Position numbers and translations under genes: made by a program. Below, in pieces: positions 1-11,660 of a DNA stretch of 64,000 bases; positions within the stretch are counted from its first letter, which is position 1; every line of letters starts with the position of its first letter. The notes beneath the pieces are model-generated. The model was not told the DNA's origin, ran no database searches, and saw only the letters and a program-made list of their open reading frames with translations. The DNA lies in assembly GCA_004794785.1 (NCBI GenBank), contig SJOL01000802.1, positions 2,281,303-2,345,302 of the forward strand. Direction: 5' to 3'. The DNA is from Opisthorchis felineus. Its lineage: Eukaryota > Platyhelminthes > Trematoda > Opisthorchiida > Opisthorchiidae.

Positions 1-169
1 ACACGTTTGCCCCTAGCTCAAGCAGTCCACTGGTGAGGAGAATCAGATTTTCATGGCGGAAAATTCATTCACTTGAGAATTAAACCGGCTGTAACAACTG
101 AATTCTAGCTGAACCCTTCGTTTTCATAATCCACCTCAAATGACCTTGTCACAAAAAAGCCGTCTCGTG

Positions 170-265
170 TTTCAGCTGGTTTGATATTCGAGGTATCCAG
201 GTATATTTACTCGACGGAACATACTACTCATAGGGTTACTGAAAACTCTTCGAAAATTCAATAAG
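170..265 (-). repeat. Hammerhead repeat fragment, reverse
   Basis: The reverse orientation boxes gtttcagctggt...gatattcgaggta...actactcataggg...ctgaaaa...cttcgaaaa match the 3' part of the unit. No ribozyme core remains. Confidence 0.55.
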
Positions 266-804
266 CATTTCAAGGAAACAAAATGTTCTCTTCTTGAACT
301 ATTGGATCCAGGTAATACGTAAATATAAGACCTCACGACTCTTATAACATATCGCTGTTTGTACTGCTTTCGGTGGATTTTTGGCAGGCGAATTGGATGG
401 TTATTTGGCCAAATGTATCGATCGACATCCACCAAACCGTGGAAAAAACGGTGACAGATTTTGTACTACGCGGTACAAGCAGCAATCACCTGATGATTTA
501 TTTGTAGACTGGACTGTTTTCCTCGCCCGGGCAATAAATCTTTCGACAAATCTGTAGAAAGCGTTGGATTTGCACGAATCTCTCGCTCCACAGGTTATCG
601 GGATCAACACAACGGTGTTGATAAATGGAATTACTGAAAAAACAACCCAATCTACTGAAAAACGAGCACTACTAGTGAGTTCGGATACAACATCCAATGG
701 CGTTGATCACCAACCGCGAGGTGGTGCACAATCCCCAAGTAAATAGAGGGAATCAGCCGAAACTCTGCTCCCCCTGTGGTTCTTTCCTTGAAAAATTCTT
801 GCGG

Positions 805-985
805 GAGACGGCTCGGTGGTTAGAGCGGAAATCTGCTGACCGGAAGGTCCGTGGTTTTTAACCCGACCTGTGCATCTCGACTCCCCCTGTCTAGGCTTGG
901 GAAAACTGGCGGTATCCCAGCCCTCGTGCTTCCTTTAGGAGGAATGGTAGCTAGGCACGAAAGGGTGTTATAGCTGAACGATGAT
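805..985 (+). repeat. tRNA-derived SINE, family B
   Basis: A box-like ggctcggtggttagagcgg (810-828) is followed by ctgaccggaaggtccgtgg and a degraded B box, then the body tgcatctcgactccccctgt…ctaggcttggg…ccctcgtgcttcc…gaaagggtg…tagctgaa. The body recurs at 63,165-63,275. Confidence 0.7.
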
Positions 986-1474
986 CTATTATCAAGTGCG
1001 TGAAGCCGAGTTGGCTTATCCACTGGCGGTTTCCCCGCGCACGGCAGTCGTTGGTACTGTAACCATGTCCGTGTTGAGTCACTTCGCCCCTTTCTTAGCA
1101 CATAACCTTCGGCAATCCGGATGAATAGATAATACCTGCTTCATCTTCTACGGAGAGCCGTGTGGTCGTTGAAATACAAAACTCCGTGGAAAGCGCGCTG
1201 GACGCCAAAGTAGGTGGACTTCCAAGTCTTTAATCCCAAAATTTGTCCACCAAACACGGAAGTTTTTTGTGCTAATAGTTAAGGTCCATCCACGACCAAC
1301 TAGCTACTGTTATTCATTCATGATATATCGCCCCCCCCAAAGATTGGTCCTAGGAAGAGTAGAATGGCGTGTCCCGTAAGTCAAGTTTCAGTGTGGTGCC
1401 ACATCCCCATAAAGGCATAAAGTGGTCTTCATGTTTCATTTGGTGTGATATTTGTAATATCACAGAATATCACA

Positions 1475-1815
1475 AACGAGTGATTCAGCTGGGATTCAGT
1501 TCGGTCTCCTGTTAAAACCAAACTGGTGTAATTTAGTTTTAAGGAGAACATTGGGTTGACGTAAAATTGGGGACAGGCCTACCTGATGAGACCCAATAAG
1601 AGCGACACCGGTCATGGGATATCGAGGGGTTTTCAGCAAACTTATGAGTAGTTTCATTCGAGGAAATATATGCGATACCCCGAATATCGTACCAAATGGA
1701 ACATGAGGTAGCCTTTTTGCAGCGCATTCAGTTGAAGAACAGAATCATAAAATGGAGATTCAGCTGCGATTTATTTGAGGCCCCTGTTAAAACCAAATTG
1801 TTGTGCAGTTGAGTG
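1475..1815 (+). repeat. Hammerhead repeat, forward unit, degenerate core
   Basis: A nearly full unit from gtgattcagctgggattcag through the core at 1577-1615 to the next cagctg...ctcc...gttaaaaccaaa box near 1800, about 300 bases. The core keeps CTGATGA (1583-1589), but GAAA is GACA and stem II is broken (GACCC/AGAGC). Predicted inactive. Confidence 0.7.
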
Positions 1816-2223
1816 TATCGCGGGAGTAAACGTTGTGTTCATCTGCCTTCTGCTATATTTATCGATCAGTTGTTGGTCGGTTGCTTAACTGTATGCATCA
1901 ATCATTTTCCCACACCCTCCGTTCTCCGACAGGTAGCTTGTTGTACGCTCCAGTCGTTTCAAATAATCGATGTGAGTCCTTTGATTGGCCTAGATAATTG
2001 TGAGTGATGACTTTAGAAGTGCGTGGGCGGTAATCGTGACTCATTTGGCCGCAAGACAAAACTTATTTCTAGCTTATTTACAATGAAATTAAATGGGGTT
2101 ACCGTTTCTACATCGAGCTCATTTAAGCAGTCCCCATCCTGCCGACTCGGTAAAGTTGGTTAGTCTAAATCAAGGTATGAAATCGTTGGTCTCAATCCCC
2201 AGTCGAATCCGAAATCATCGGCA

Positions 2224-2310
2224 GTGCGTACCCCTGGCCGCTCCGGGATTTGAACCACAGAGATCCGGTTTGTGAGATAAGCGCTAATTCACCAGTGTAT
2301 GCTGGATGCA
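2224..2310 (-). repeat. tRNA-derived SINE, family C
   Basis: The reverse B box tccgggatttgaaccac is followed by ...gtgagataagcgctaattca...gtatgctgg. The same arrangement occurs at 17,596-17,690, so this is a family, not a functional tRNA. Confidence 0.5.
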
Positions 2311-2632
2311 GATGAACAAGTATACGTGTCCAGGTTTAGACGATGTGTCTGGTTGGTTCTGGTCCTCGAATGGCGACCCAGTAACTTTCCTGGCTGTAAG
2401 CGAATTTCCGCCGTGCTAGTGAGGTCAGTCTGTTTCGGGCTTGCTGCCCATTGTCATCTGTCATCTGTCATCACCGACAGCATGACATCAGTGTTCAACA
2501 CCGATGCTTCACTGCCGTACAACCACGACTGATTTGAAAGCCTTATTGTGAAAAAAAGAATGAAGGTGGACAGGGAAGGGACTTAGTGCAAGCCTACCGC
2601 AATCAATCCGAGGTGCATACACCTCCGGACAC

Positions 2633-3617
2633 TCATTCAGGCAGACAGAAACTGACAACAAGAACGCCACTGACATCGATTAGCAGGTATATCGTGCAGC
2701 GTCTCCAATCAGGCGTAGTGTGGATCACGCGGTCCCCATCCTGGAATGCGCGGAGCAACGACAGCACCCAAGCGTGTCGTAATCTCCTTCTACCCCTCTG
2801 CCAGGTCAATGGTTGGCCACCTCTCTGCTTCCGCCACTCTGAATTAGGCATGGAAAACAGCACTATCTTCGGCAAACGATGGTTAGGCAGACGCAACACG
2901 TGTCCCAGCCAACGCAGCTTCTGGGGCTGGACACATTCTTCAATGGAAGTACCCGTTGCACAACCAAAAACTCGCTTTCTAACTGCCTCGTTACGGATTC
3001 GCCGACACCAACCCACACGAGCTATGGTTCTCAAACAACGATTGTCAAACACCTGAAAACGTCTCAGTTCCACCACTCGAACAAGCCAAGTCTCACAACC
3101 ATACAACAAAACAACCCGCACTGTAGCTTGGTACACACGTCCCTTGAGGTTCAGGGATACACCACTTTGACGCCATAAGTATCTCGAATTAGCAAACGCA
3201 ACACGAGCCTTGCAGATTCGTGCATTGATCTCATCTATCACAATACAGTCGAAACTAATACAACTTCCACGGTACGTAAAACGCTCCACAACTTCCGGTA
3301 CCTCTCCCTGGATTGTAAGTGGCGTGTTTAGTGACTTCGTGTCCAGGAACATGACCTTACACTTTGTGGGTGCAAAGCGCATGCCGAAGGACGGGATGAC
3401 TTTGGTCAGTTCACCCAAAAACACCTGCGCCTTACTCTCCTCTTGGAAGACGCTTGTGAGAGTTAGCCAGTTCAGATCGAACGAAATTGTCTTCAGCTGG
3501 TAACCTGAATGTGGCACTTCCAGAAATTCGTGAGATGCGCACTCGTGATGATTCCCAACAAGGAAGAAACAAGTTCACGGCGTTGGTTGGTCTTTCAGCA
3601 TATGTTGAGTTCACTTC
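2633..3617 (-). pseudogene. Non-LTR retrotransposon reverse transcriptase fragment (CR1/RTE-like), C-terminal half
   Basis: An open frame of 294 codons on the minus strand covers the RT thumb and C-terminal region. Diagnostic pieces are SFGMRFAPTKCKVMFLD, ERFTYRGSCISFD, DEINARICKARVAFANSRYL, VYQATVRVVLLYGCETWLVR, RFQVFDNRCLRTIARVGW, LRWLGHVLRLPNHRLPK and WRRCTIYLL. These match trematode CR1/RTE polyproteins almost word for word. The catalytic FADD/YADD motif is lost: near ISFDLNWLTLTSVF the frame has slipped. A second frame (3432-3614) continues upstream, so it is a truncated, frameshifted copy. Confidence 0.85.
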
Positions 3618-5009
3618 TCGATTAAAATTTCAAATTTCGACCATCAAACTCTTCTGGTTGTTTTGTTCGATCTACTGGGACATCTGAAACCCCTTAGAGC
3701 AATCTTTTGATTCGCTGAGATAGGCTGCGGGATTATCAGGATTTGTGTCCACATTACTCTCGTTCTGTTCCTGGCTCAAGAAGATGGTTCTGAAGTACTC
3801 GTCAGAGGTCTGGGGTTCAGAACCCGGCACAGCCAAGGATACACAGGACTGGTGTTGTCTAATGAGATTTAAAATTTTCTCAGTCGTGTTGTAGACGAGG
3901 CAGAACTGTCGTGTCGGAATAATTTTTACAACTAATCATATTATAAAATTAGTCTCCTGAGAGAAATATCCTTGACCTGTGGATGTCTGATCCTTTCTTG
4001 TCTGGATCAATAACATCGACAATTTGAAACGAATACCTGTTCTGGATCTGTTGCCGAAAAAACAAAAGGCTTTTTTTACACGAACCGCGGGCCCTGCTTC
4101 ATGAAGAAGACGTGACAGAAAGAGCATGCTGGCGATGGGGCTACAGTGTTTAATCGAACGGAAAAGACAGTCTAGTTAGGTAAGGTTCGCTCATAAAACG
4201 TACGATGACTGTGGAAGTCCTCTCCAGACACTTGAGATTGATACGGACGAACAAAATACCACAGTCCAGAACAGGTATACTTCGCGAACCGAACTGCGAG
4301 GTACGAGCCGGAGAATGTGGGTTAAAGCGATAGGGATCAGCTCATTGTGGATGGTATAAGAGGACTTTTGTGCGACTGGCATGCTTATGGAAAAACACGG
4401 GAATAACCTGAACGACGAAGCTGTCCTGCACTGGTCGCCAGGCCGTGCTGGTGGCGGAAGTAATTGGTGACACTGCAGCGTGTGTGAACAGGCTCTGCAA
4501 CTTCCTAAGGGAGGTCATGAGGAGAGCTAACTCCATCACCGACCAATGGATGGGAGCAGGAAAGGCCACGTAAAGTTCAGCCAGTCAGAACGCAGGCCAC
4601 GTGATCAAACAGCAGAAACGCACAATTGAGCAATCAATAGTAATCAGTCCCGTTAGCAGTATATTCGCACACACACATCGCTGTTTAAGCGCTAAGCAGT
4701 GCATGCAATGATGCTACCTCAATAGCGTAGCTCAGCCAGCCAATTCCGGATGCGCCACAAAAAAGTCGAGTTTCTTTTTTCGATAATGATAACATCTCAG
4801 ACAGACATACAAAACCTTGGCTTTTTTCTAAGACGTATGGATTTGGGAACATACCTAGTCACAGCCCAGCGCATTACATATGTCAAGTTACTGACCGCAG
4901 TGATGTTAAGGTCAAAATTATATGGAAAGCGGAAAAACAAAGTCGGTACTATTGATATATGGATAAAGAGAAATCCAAGACATTAAGTAGCCATCTTGAA
5001 AAGCGGAGT

Positions 5010-5345
5010 GCAGTCATCATCATCATCAGGATCTGTAAAAACAACGTACTTGCCGCAGATGTGGTCATAGCTGCCACAGTTTAGTTAACCGATGATCTGA
5101 GGGAGGTGGGTTAGATAGCTGCGTAATGGAGGCGGTAGATGCTGTAATTGGTGCGTAAATACGGAGTTGCCAGTGGACTTTTAATTGGGGAGATTCGGAG
5201 GAGAGCTATGCATTGAAGGCAATAGCTTGGATGCAGGAGCGCTATTGGGGGCATGATTGGGCCATGTTTGACAGTGTCTCTAATCACTGGTGCATGCTGT
5301 CTTGGGGTCCTCATCCAGGGGACGGCAGTGACTAGCAGAGCTGGG
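5010..5345 (-). mobile_element. 3' end of a CR1/RTE-like element
   Basis: From catcatcatcatcaggatct onward this matches 40,630-40,890 (shared boxes ctgtaaaaac, gccacagttt, tggaggcgg, aggtat...cagtgga, attg/ctgaaagcaa). That second copy is joined to RT coding sequence on the minus strand, so this is the non-coding 3' end with a CAT/ATG tail, on the minus strand. Confidence 0.55.
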
Positions 5346-5369
5346 TTTGCTGGTACTGGCTTTCACACT

Positions 5370-5880
5370 TCGCTGTGAAAACATTGTGAAACGATAAGTG
5401 AAAAAGATGGCTCATTAATTCACTCGCGAAAACGTCGACTTAAAAGATGGGCCGAACACTTCGAAGAACAGTTCAGCTGGCCTCCTGCAACACAGCCTGT
5501 AAAGTTAGAGCATACAGGCGAATGAAATATAAACCTTGATTGCCCGTCGGAAGAAATAAAGTACGAAATATCCGTGCTAAAACGTGAAAAGGCACCAGGA
5601 CCGGACGGTCTCTATCCAGCCCTGTTCAAAGAAGACGGAGACCCAATCTAATAAAGATTATTGGTGCGATGTGGAGCGAAGAGAAAAAGCCTGCAGAATG
5701 GAGCATGTCAACACTTATTACTATTTGCAATACAAGAATTTCCATTAGTCCAACCTATTCTCAGTGTTTTTTTTTCGACCACGTTGAATCCTCGATTAAT
5801 GAAATACGGAGTGCTGATGAACAAACCCATGCTCGGAAGAAAACACGTATTCGGGTTGGAACATGAATTCAGTCAAATCG
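5370..5880 (+). pseudogene. Non-LTR retrotransposon RT fragment, N-terminal part, + strand
   Basis: With one stop and frame slips the translation gives ISEKDGSLIHSRKRRLKRWA, EHFEEQFSWPPATQPV, PSEEIKYEISVLKREKAPGP, DGLYPALFKEDGDP and IIGAMWSEEKKPAEWSMS. The KAPGPDGL..ALFK block is RT motif 1 of CR1/RTE elements, and RWAEHFE.QFSWP is the linker before it. It stops at about 5880 where a hammerhead repeat begins. Confidence 0.8.
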
Positions 5881-5899
5881 ATTCATCTCATTGAATGTG

Positions 5900-6078
5900 C
5901 CCGCAAATTTGTTTGCAAATGAGTGTATTTCGCTAATTTCGTGCAATTTGGTTTCAAGTAGAACATAAGGTTGACGGAAACTCGGGGACTGCGCCTACCT
6001 GATGAGCCCCAAGAAGGGCGAAACCGGTCGTGGGCTGTCGAAGAATTTTCAGCAACCTTATGAGTAGTACATTACGGA
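5900..6078 (+). repeat. Hammerhead repeat, forward partial unit
   Basis: One forward-orientation copy of the dispersed unit of about 335 bases. It starts at the tttgcaaatgagtgtatttc box and runs through gaacataaggttgacgg, the ribozyme core, and ttatgagtag...attacg. The best-preserved ribozyme of the window lies inside it. It sits between a non-LTR RT fragment (ends about 5880) and the Tc1/mariner remnant (starts about 6083). Confidence 0.85.
5993..6035 (+). ncRNA. Hammerhead ribozyme (type I, minimal, dimer-type)
   Basis: All conserved core bases are present. Stem I 5' strand GCCTAC (5993-5998) is followed by CTGATGA (5999-6005). Stem II is GCCC (6006-6009) with GGGC (6016-6019), loop CAAGAA. 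GAAA is 6020-6023, then stem III, the cleavage triplet GTC (6027-6029), and stem I 3' strand GTGGGC (6030-6035), pairing with one G-U. Stem III is only two pairs around a two-base loop, too short alone, but A15.1 to U16.1 reads ACCGGT, a perfect palindrome. Two copies on one RNA could therefore build a six-pair stem III together. Predicted cleavage is after C6029. Activity is inferred from the structure. Confidence 0.8.
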
Positions 6079-6082
6079 TAGG

Positions 6083-6530
6083 AGATCATATTTTATGGAA
6101 CGTGTGAGAGCTATCCCGGCTCATCCATGCACAAGCCCTGTTTTACCTGTTCATCCGGGACCTTTTCGATAGGAGTCAAGTCCGGACTGCGGGCAATTCA
6201 ATTCATAGGTTTGGATCTGTAAACCGATGGCCACCTTTTGGTGAGATAGTATGTGCATGGGTGCTTTGTCCTGTCGAAAGACCATAGGAGCGGGGCGGTT
6301 TTCTGGAATCTGGGGATCAGAAATTTACTCACTGTTCTAATGTATGGACAAAGTGTCCACTCCCCCCCAAGCGGAAACTTTTCGTACGTGAAAATCACAC
6401 TCCAAGCCGCGAGAGAACGAATTTGTGATGTCTCATGGTTGTGTTTATACAAGATTTTGCGTGAAGGGCAGCAACAGGTGGTTGCGTCAAAAACAAATAT
6501 CCAATCCGAAGGATCTCTGTAGATCATAGG
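6083..6530 (-). pseudogene. Tc1/mariner transposase remnant
   Basis: On the minus strand WSVIFTYEKFPLGGEW is followed by APMVFRQDKAPMHILS and then I-A-R-S-P-D-L-T-P-I-E-K-V. These are the three blocks of a Tc1/mariner DDE transposase: VIFSDE, the QDNAP.H box with the second Asp, and WPARSPDLNPIE with the third acid. The Trp of the last block is a TGA stop and frames slip between blocks, so it is dead. Open frames up to about 6,790 may hold its N-terminal part, but I could not assign them. I did not identify terminal inverted repeats. Confidence 0.7.
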
Positions 6531-6799
6531 CGTTCATCAGGTGATTGAAGGCATCAAGTAGAAGTCTTTTTGTCACATTATCAGACATGCTGTTTCCAAT
6601 TCTGCTCTTTTTCTCCAACAAATGTCTGGTTAGATCGTCGATGAAGCTTCGAAATGCTTCTGTTGATCTTTGTATTCCCACAGCAGTCTTTCGAATACTC
6701 CGTATTGAGTGTGTATATGGCCTTGTTCGAGCTCAGACAACGCTGATCGGCGTGCCATACTCTGGTTTCGTCCAATGAGTAGTCATCAATCATGCCTTC

Positions 6800-9700
6800 A
6801 ATGCAAGCACCAGATGATCACAGCTCACTGGTCACACTTAGCCATGAATTTGACCGATGACGCACAAGTGAACACCACTCAACCCAATCGTTGTCTCCTA
6901 TCTGTTCTCCAGTTAACGGTTATAAAGCTCTTCGAGTGTTTTTCACCATATGGTGTTTACATTCATCAATTCGTAAATCTCGGTCGTTTTATTCACATTC
7001 ACTTGAGTCTATGCTCAAATCCAAAGACGCGTTCCCCAACGTAATTTGTTCAGATGCCAGTTAGTCACATTTTGTGATTCAAACCATTTCTCAACCAGAA
7101 GTCAATGTGTTTTGAACGTCAACCGGATGGGGCGTTTTCCTTGACCGTACTTGGAAGGGGTTGGTTATATTCAGGATGAGTGGCGTGTACTTAAATCTAC
7201 GTCTGGTAACTTCAAGATATTAAAAATCCGGATTACTCTATGTACCAAGATGGCGTCAGAAGAGGCGCCTATCCGACAGCCAACCAAAGCTTGTGTAACC
7301 GAGTTGTCCTTCCAGGAGTCCGTTCAACTTGACTTTCGTTGGCAGTTTGTTTTGGTTTGACAAAGAAATGTCCTGGGGCTTGAGAAACGGATCATGTTAT
7401 AAACTATAAGATGGGTCTACTGCTTAGTGCGCCAAACAGGTTATTTGGTTCGGTACTAGCGAAGCGATTGGGAGGTTTTGACAACCGTGACATGGCAACC
7501 ATGTACTGGACCAACTGCGCATTCCAACACGTCCAAAAGGTTAGAAAAAACTTACCTGTAGGGTAAGTACTGATTGTTTACGTGAAACTTCTGAATGCCG
7601 CAAAAATGTCATACTGGTAGGAGGTAAATGATCTTCCAGAAGCTTCGTAATCGATTTTTTCCATTACATACACGTGGGCAAAACTGGCTCGTTGTTTCTG
7701 CTGTCCTTCCAATCAGGTTTATTTCGTTCGTTTGGCCTGGAACAGTTTTTGTGCATTAAACGCACGAAGAAGGACTCCGGGGAAGAGAGATTACTCCAAA
7801 ACAGCGTCTCTTTAACCCCCAGAAAGTTCATACCTTCATATTCCGTTTCATTACTGTTCAAAACCTTGACGTCTCCTTCTCAAGAATATCGCAATAAAGG
7901 GCATTCAGTTTTATTCATTTTATGGTGGTTTATCGTTCATATTCACATGAGAATCAAAGTCATGGGAGAGGATTTTTTGAGAGGATAAAAAATTGATCAA
8001 ATATGGTGTCCAAGAGGATGCCTGACTAAAAACTGACCAGTTGAACGTACGAAGCAACCAGATGTGAGAAGCGAAGTGAAGTTGTTGCTTAGTTCAGTTG
8101 TGGCTGGAGGCATCCAGGTACACTTCACGTCCGATAGAACTTTATTTTCATTTTTTCTCGAAAAGAAAGTTGCAGTAATCCAATGCATCTCTCATTCTTC
8201 AGCAAGCGACAGAATCCTTCATTGCTGAACAAGAATGATTTCTTCTGTATTTCCCTGTTGTTTGTTACGACCCAGAACATAAAAGGATAGACCGCGCATG
8301 TGACAACGGTGAAAAGTATACGTGTCAGACGCGAATACACTAACCGGGGCAGTGATGCCCGACGTCCAACCGACTTCATAGTTGGACGATTAGTCTACAA
8401 GATGGTGTCATGAGGCTATGTATGCAAGAGATCGTCCACGGTCTGCGTCCGCCGAATGTTATTCAAACTTACCAGCCTGGCAAAGCTCTCTTTTTGTGTG
8501 TAGCTGTACCAGAACCTTAGGAACTAGAGTGGGTATTCCTAAGTTTCCTTGCTATCGTCAAATCATTACCAAACTGTTAGTTCCTGTATTCGTGGCTTCG
8601 TTGAAATTCGTCCTTCCGTATGAATTCGCGAACACAGGTTCCTTAACCTGGAAGCAACTGATAAGCGCTTTTCTACTGGAAGGTTCCTGTAACAAACGGG
8701 TATTTCTTTAATGACCTTGGTGTTTTTTAATAAAGTCAATCAGACACACTAGAAGATATTACAGTTTCCGTGATAGAGAAGTGGACCAAGAAACACCACT
8801 TTCCCCCAGAAATGTCGGCTACAATGTCACTTGAAGCCCAAAGAACAAGAACAGAACTCACTGGACCACCGACCGATAGACGAACGCAGAGGAGATCGAG
8901 CTCGAAGGTCACGTAGTGACTGCCCAATAAGGACACCTGATAGCAGACTAGCCAATAGAACAACCTATCATAATGAAAGTTCGGCCGCAACACGTGTTTA
9001 CCACACTCCCTATTACTCAACTCACAATCACTGAAGCACTGCTATGCACCACTTTTGAACAACGTATTGAAGTTACCTTGATTGGTGACGGAATTTTCGC
9101 ACTTAATTTGCCTAGCTCAGCGAATAAACCGGGTCAAATGATATCGAACTTGAACTGAGTGGAGAAGTGAAGACACTTGATGATTTCATATTCAAACGTC
9201 ACCTTCAAGTAGTATCGTCACAAAACTTGGAAACTTTGGTTAGGAAGTGAAGGCGTTACACGTTTTGCCTTTAAGCATGCTGACGTGCTGCCGTCGCGTA
9301 ATTCCTGTTCTAATACTTGGCTTTCTGGACTAAGATAGATTGGGAGCCACGGTATCTTCGGGAAGCCTGAAATGCGGAGGTTGTCAGTACACAACAAAGC
9401 AGGAACTAGCTAATAGGACTTATCGAAGTCGTCTAACCGGACTAGCTCACAACCGAAGGAGTCCAATCATGATTGGTCCATATTCTAGCCAATCATGCAT
9501 GCCCTCCGCTAGTCCGCAACCGATTTGACGAGCAGTCGTGATGTTCCGAGCGGCCTGCCTGTGACATTGGTAATTTATCGGCGTCATAATATCCACGGAT
9601 CCTAATATGGTCACTGAAATCATGCGTAATCACTTCTGTTGGCGAATTTCTATTCTGTATCTCACTAGCTTATCCCTTAGAGTAAAGTAAGTACAAATGG

Positions 9701-10414
9701 CAACGGTGATACAGCAGTTTTTTATCAACTGGTCATGACTAAACGTAAATCATAATACTGTTGTATCAATCGAGTTCTAATATTCACAATGGTACAGTCA
9801 GAATAAAGGCACAACTGATGTCAGGGGCAGTCACACAATTAATGGGCTTCATCCGACGCAGATGCATGATCTAATTCTGTTGGGCATCGAAGGGCAGAGA
9901 AACACAATTATTAGGTTTTTTTCGTCCCTTAGCGAACATATCAAGTTGAAGCAACTCAGGCCGTTACTGTCCGAAGGTGCCGGGCAACAGCATTAACGGG
10001 GGGAAGGCAAAACAAAGGATCCTGCCTGTAGATCCTGGAGGCTAATGAACCAGAACAACAAATCTATAGAAACAACAGTATTTCAGCGATCCGGTCGACC
10101 AATTTGAACGAACACTGAAAACCCTTTCTGGAAATGAGTGACCTTGTACGGTTAAGTTTAGGGCCAGGGTCACAAAAAGCGTAAGTGGGAATGATGAAGT
10201 GGAGAAATTCGCAATAGGGATACACGACAGATTAAATCTCAGAGAAACTGTATAGACTGTTTTAACGAAATGCCTTGCTTCCGTTTGGTAAAAATTCGAA
10301 CGCTGTTGGCTGTCTGTTCCCCTTGTTCTTTGCGAAATGTGAAGGTTCTGCTAGGGATCGGCCAGTTAAAACTAATCCCGCCGTTATTCTCCCCGTATTC
10401 TATTTGTCACACAG
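6800..10414. other. No gene recognised upstream of exon A
   Basis: Intergenic or intronic sequence. I searched for the expected Cache exons of a GPR158-like receptor (W..PY.DC, F.G.V.ID, WF..TH.C) and found none. Open frames here are short, with no family match. Confidence 0.4.
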
Positions 10415-10507
10415 TGTGTTTACAAGCGGTATGCACCTTACGCATTCGCAATGGACAATTACGTGTGTCAATGTACCGAAGGGTTCTTTTGGAATAACGC
10501 GGAAAAC
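10415..10507 (+). CDS. GPR158-like: GPR158-like exon A: EGF-like cysteine module
   Basis: The exon is 31 codons, phase 0 at both ends, between a pyrimidine-rich acceptor (…gtcacacag) and the donor gtaagt. It begins CVYKRYAPYAF and continues NYVCQCTEGFFWNNAEN. The spacing CV-x(14)-Y-x-C-x-C-x(3)-F matches the module that follows the Cache domain in GPR158, where a TQCVP..Y.CICKAGF pattern occurs. The first cysteine would be the last of the preceding, unseen exon's pairing set. Whether a further small exon lies between this one and the TM1 exon is unknown: the human linker here is about 20 residues longer. Confidence 0.75.
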
Positions 10508-11577
10508 GTAAGTTATGTCACCTACTTTGAAAAGCCGGTTTGCCTTATTGCAGTTCATCAAAAACGCTAGGAAATGTGAGTTGTTTAATCTCAATGAGAG
10601 TGCCTTCTCAGAGGTATTGTTTCCTTGGATTCGACTGTGGCCCATTGTAAAGGTGTCCGCTCTTCGGAGGGTGAGTGGCAAACGCAGAACGTATGGGGAT
10701 CGGTATTTACACCTGACTTCATACGCGATGTCAGGGGTGAATATCTTGGATATCTTGAGTTACTCTATATCACCTAAGATACACCGTCTTACAGAGCAAG
10801 AACCGTGTCACCTTCAGGTCCAGCAAGTGAGCGAACACTGTCGAACAACTGTCGACCTGGGAGGTTTCTCACCGAAGAAGAGCACACAAAACATCCCATC
10901 TGATGTAAACAGCGCCTTAAAACCACTTTAATTCTTCCTTTCCCATTACAAAAAAATTAAGGCACAAACACAGACTACTACAAATGACATTCTTTTTTGT
11001 TTTCCAGTCAGGCTTGTTCTCCAGGACTTAATAGCTGTGTTTCAGACCGAATTCAACATCATGCTTGATCGGTTTGCAGAAAAGGACATCTACAATTTTT
11101 CTTACAGTTTCTGGAAACTGATCGGTTACCTACTCAACGGATTTCTGTTCACTTTTGATAAAATTTGCTGGAACCCACTGAGCTGGCCGAGGACCGTTCA
11201 CTTCCAAGCATTTGACAGACTGGACCCTTCATATTGTCTTCCACATCAGGCCTGAACACCGGTGTTAAAATGGGAGCTGATATACTGTTGTGGCTCTCGA
11301 CCTTAGGCAGGAGGACGACAAAAAATATTCACCCAAAGTCTGTGGCTGAATGGTTGGACCAAAAGACGGCGGTACTGGGCGTAGGTGCCAGGAAGATTGA
11401 AACCTTTCAGGATATGTTACCACACACCTTCCAATTCCCAATCTGGCGGGTTAGGAGTGTGTCCTCCAGATCTCCAGGATTATAAACCATCGCTAAGATG
11501 CTGTCACTCTAGCTCAGTGGGTTGCGCAGTCGTGTCAGCCATCGCAATTGAAGGTATAGTGGGAGAAACACACCCAC

Positions 11578-11660
11578 TTGCAAGCCAATTTGGTTTTTCG
11601 GGAGACTCACTTGGAACCCAGAAACCTTATGAGTAGTGTGTTACGTCTATGAAGGTATAG
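11578..11660. repeat. Hammerhead repeat fragment, rearranged
   Basis: A reverse piece (caatttggtttttcgggaga…cttggaaccca) abuts a forward piece (accttatgagtagtgtgtta). The middle of the unit, ribozyme included, is deleted. It lies in the exon A-B intron of the GPR158-like gene. Confidence 0.6.
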
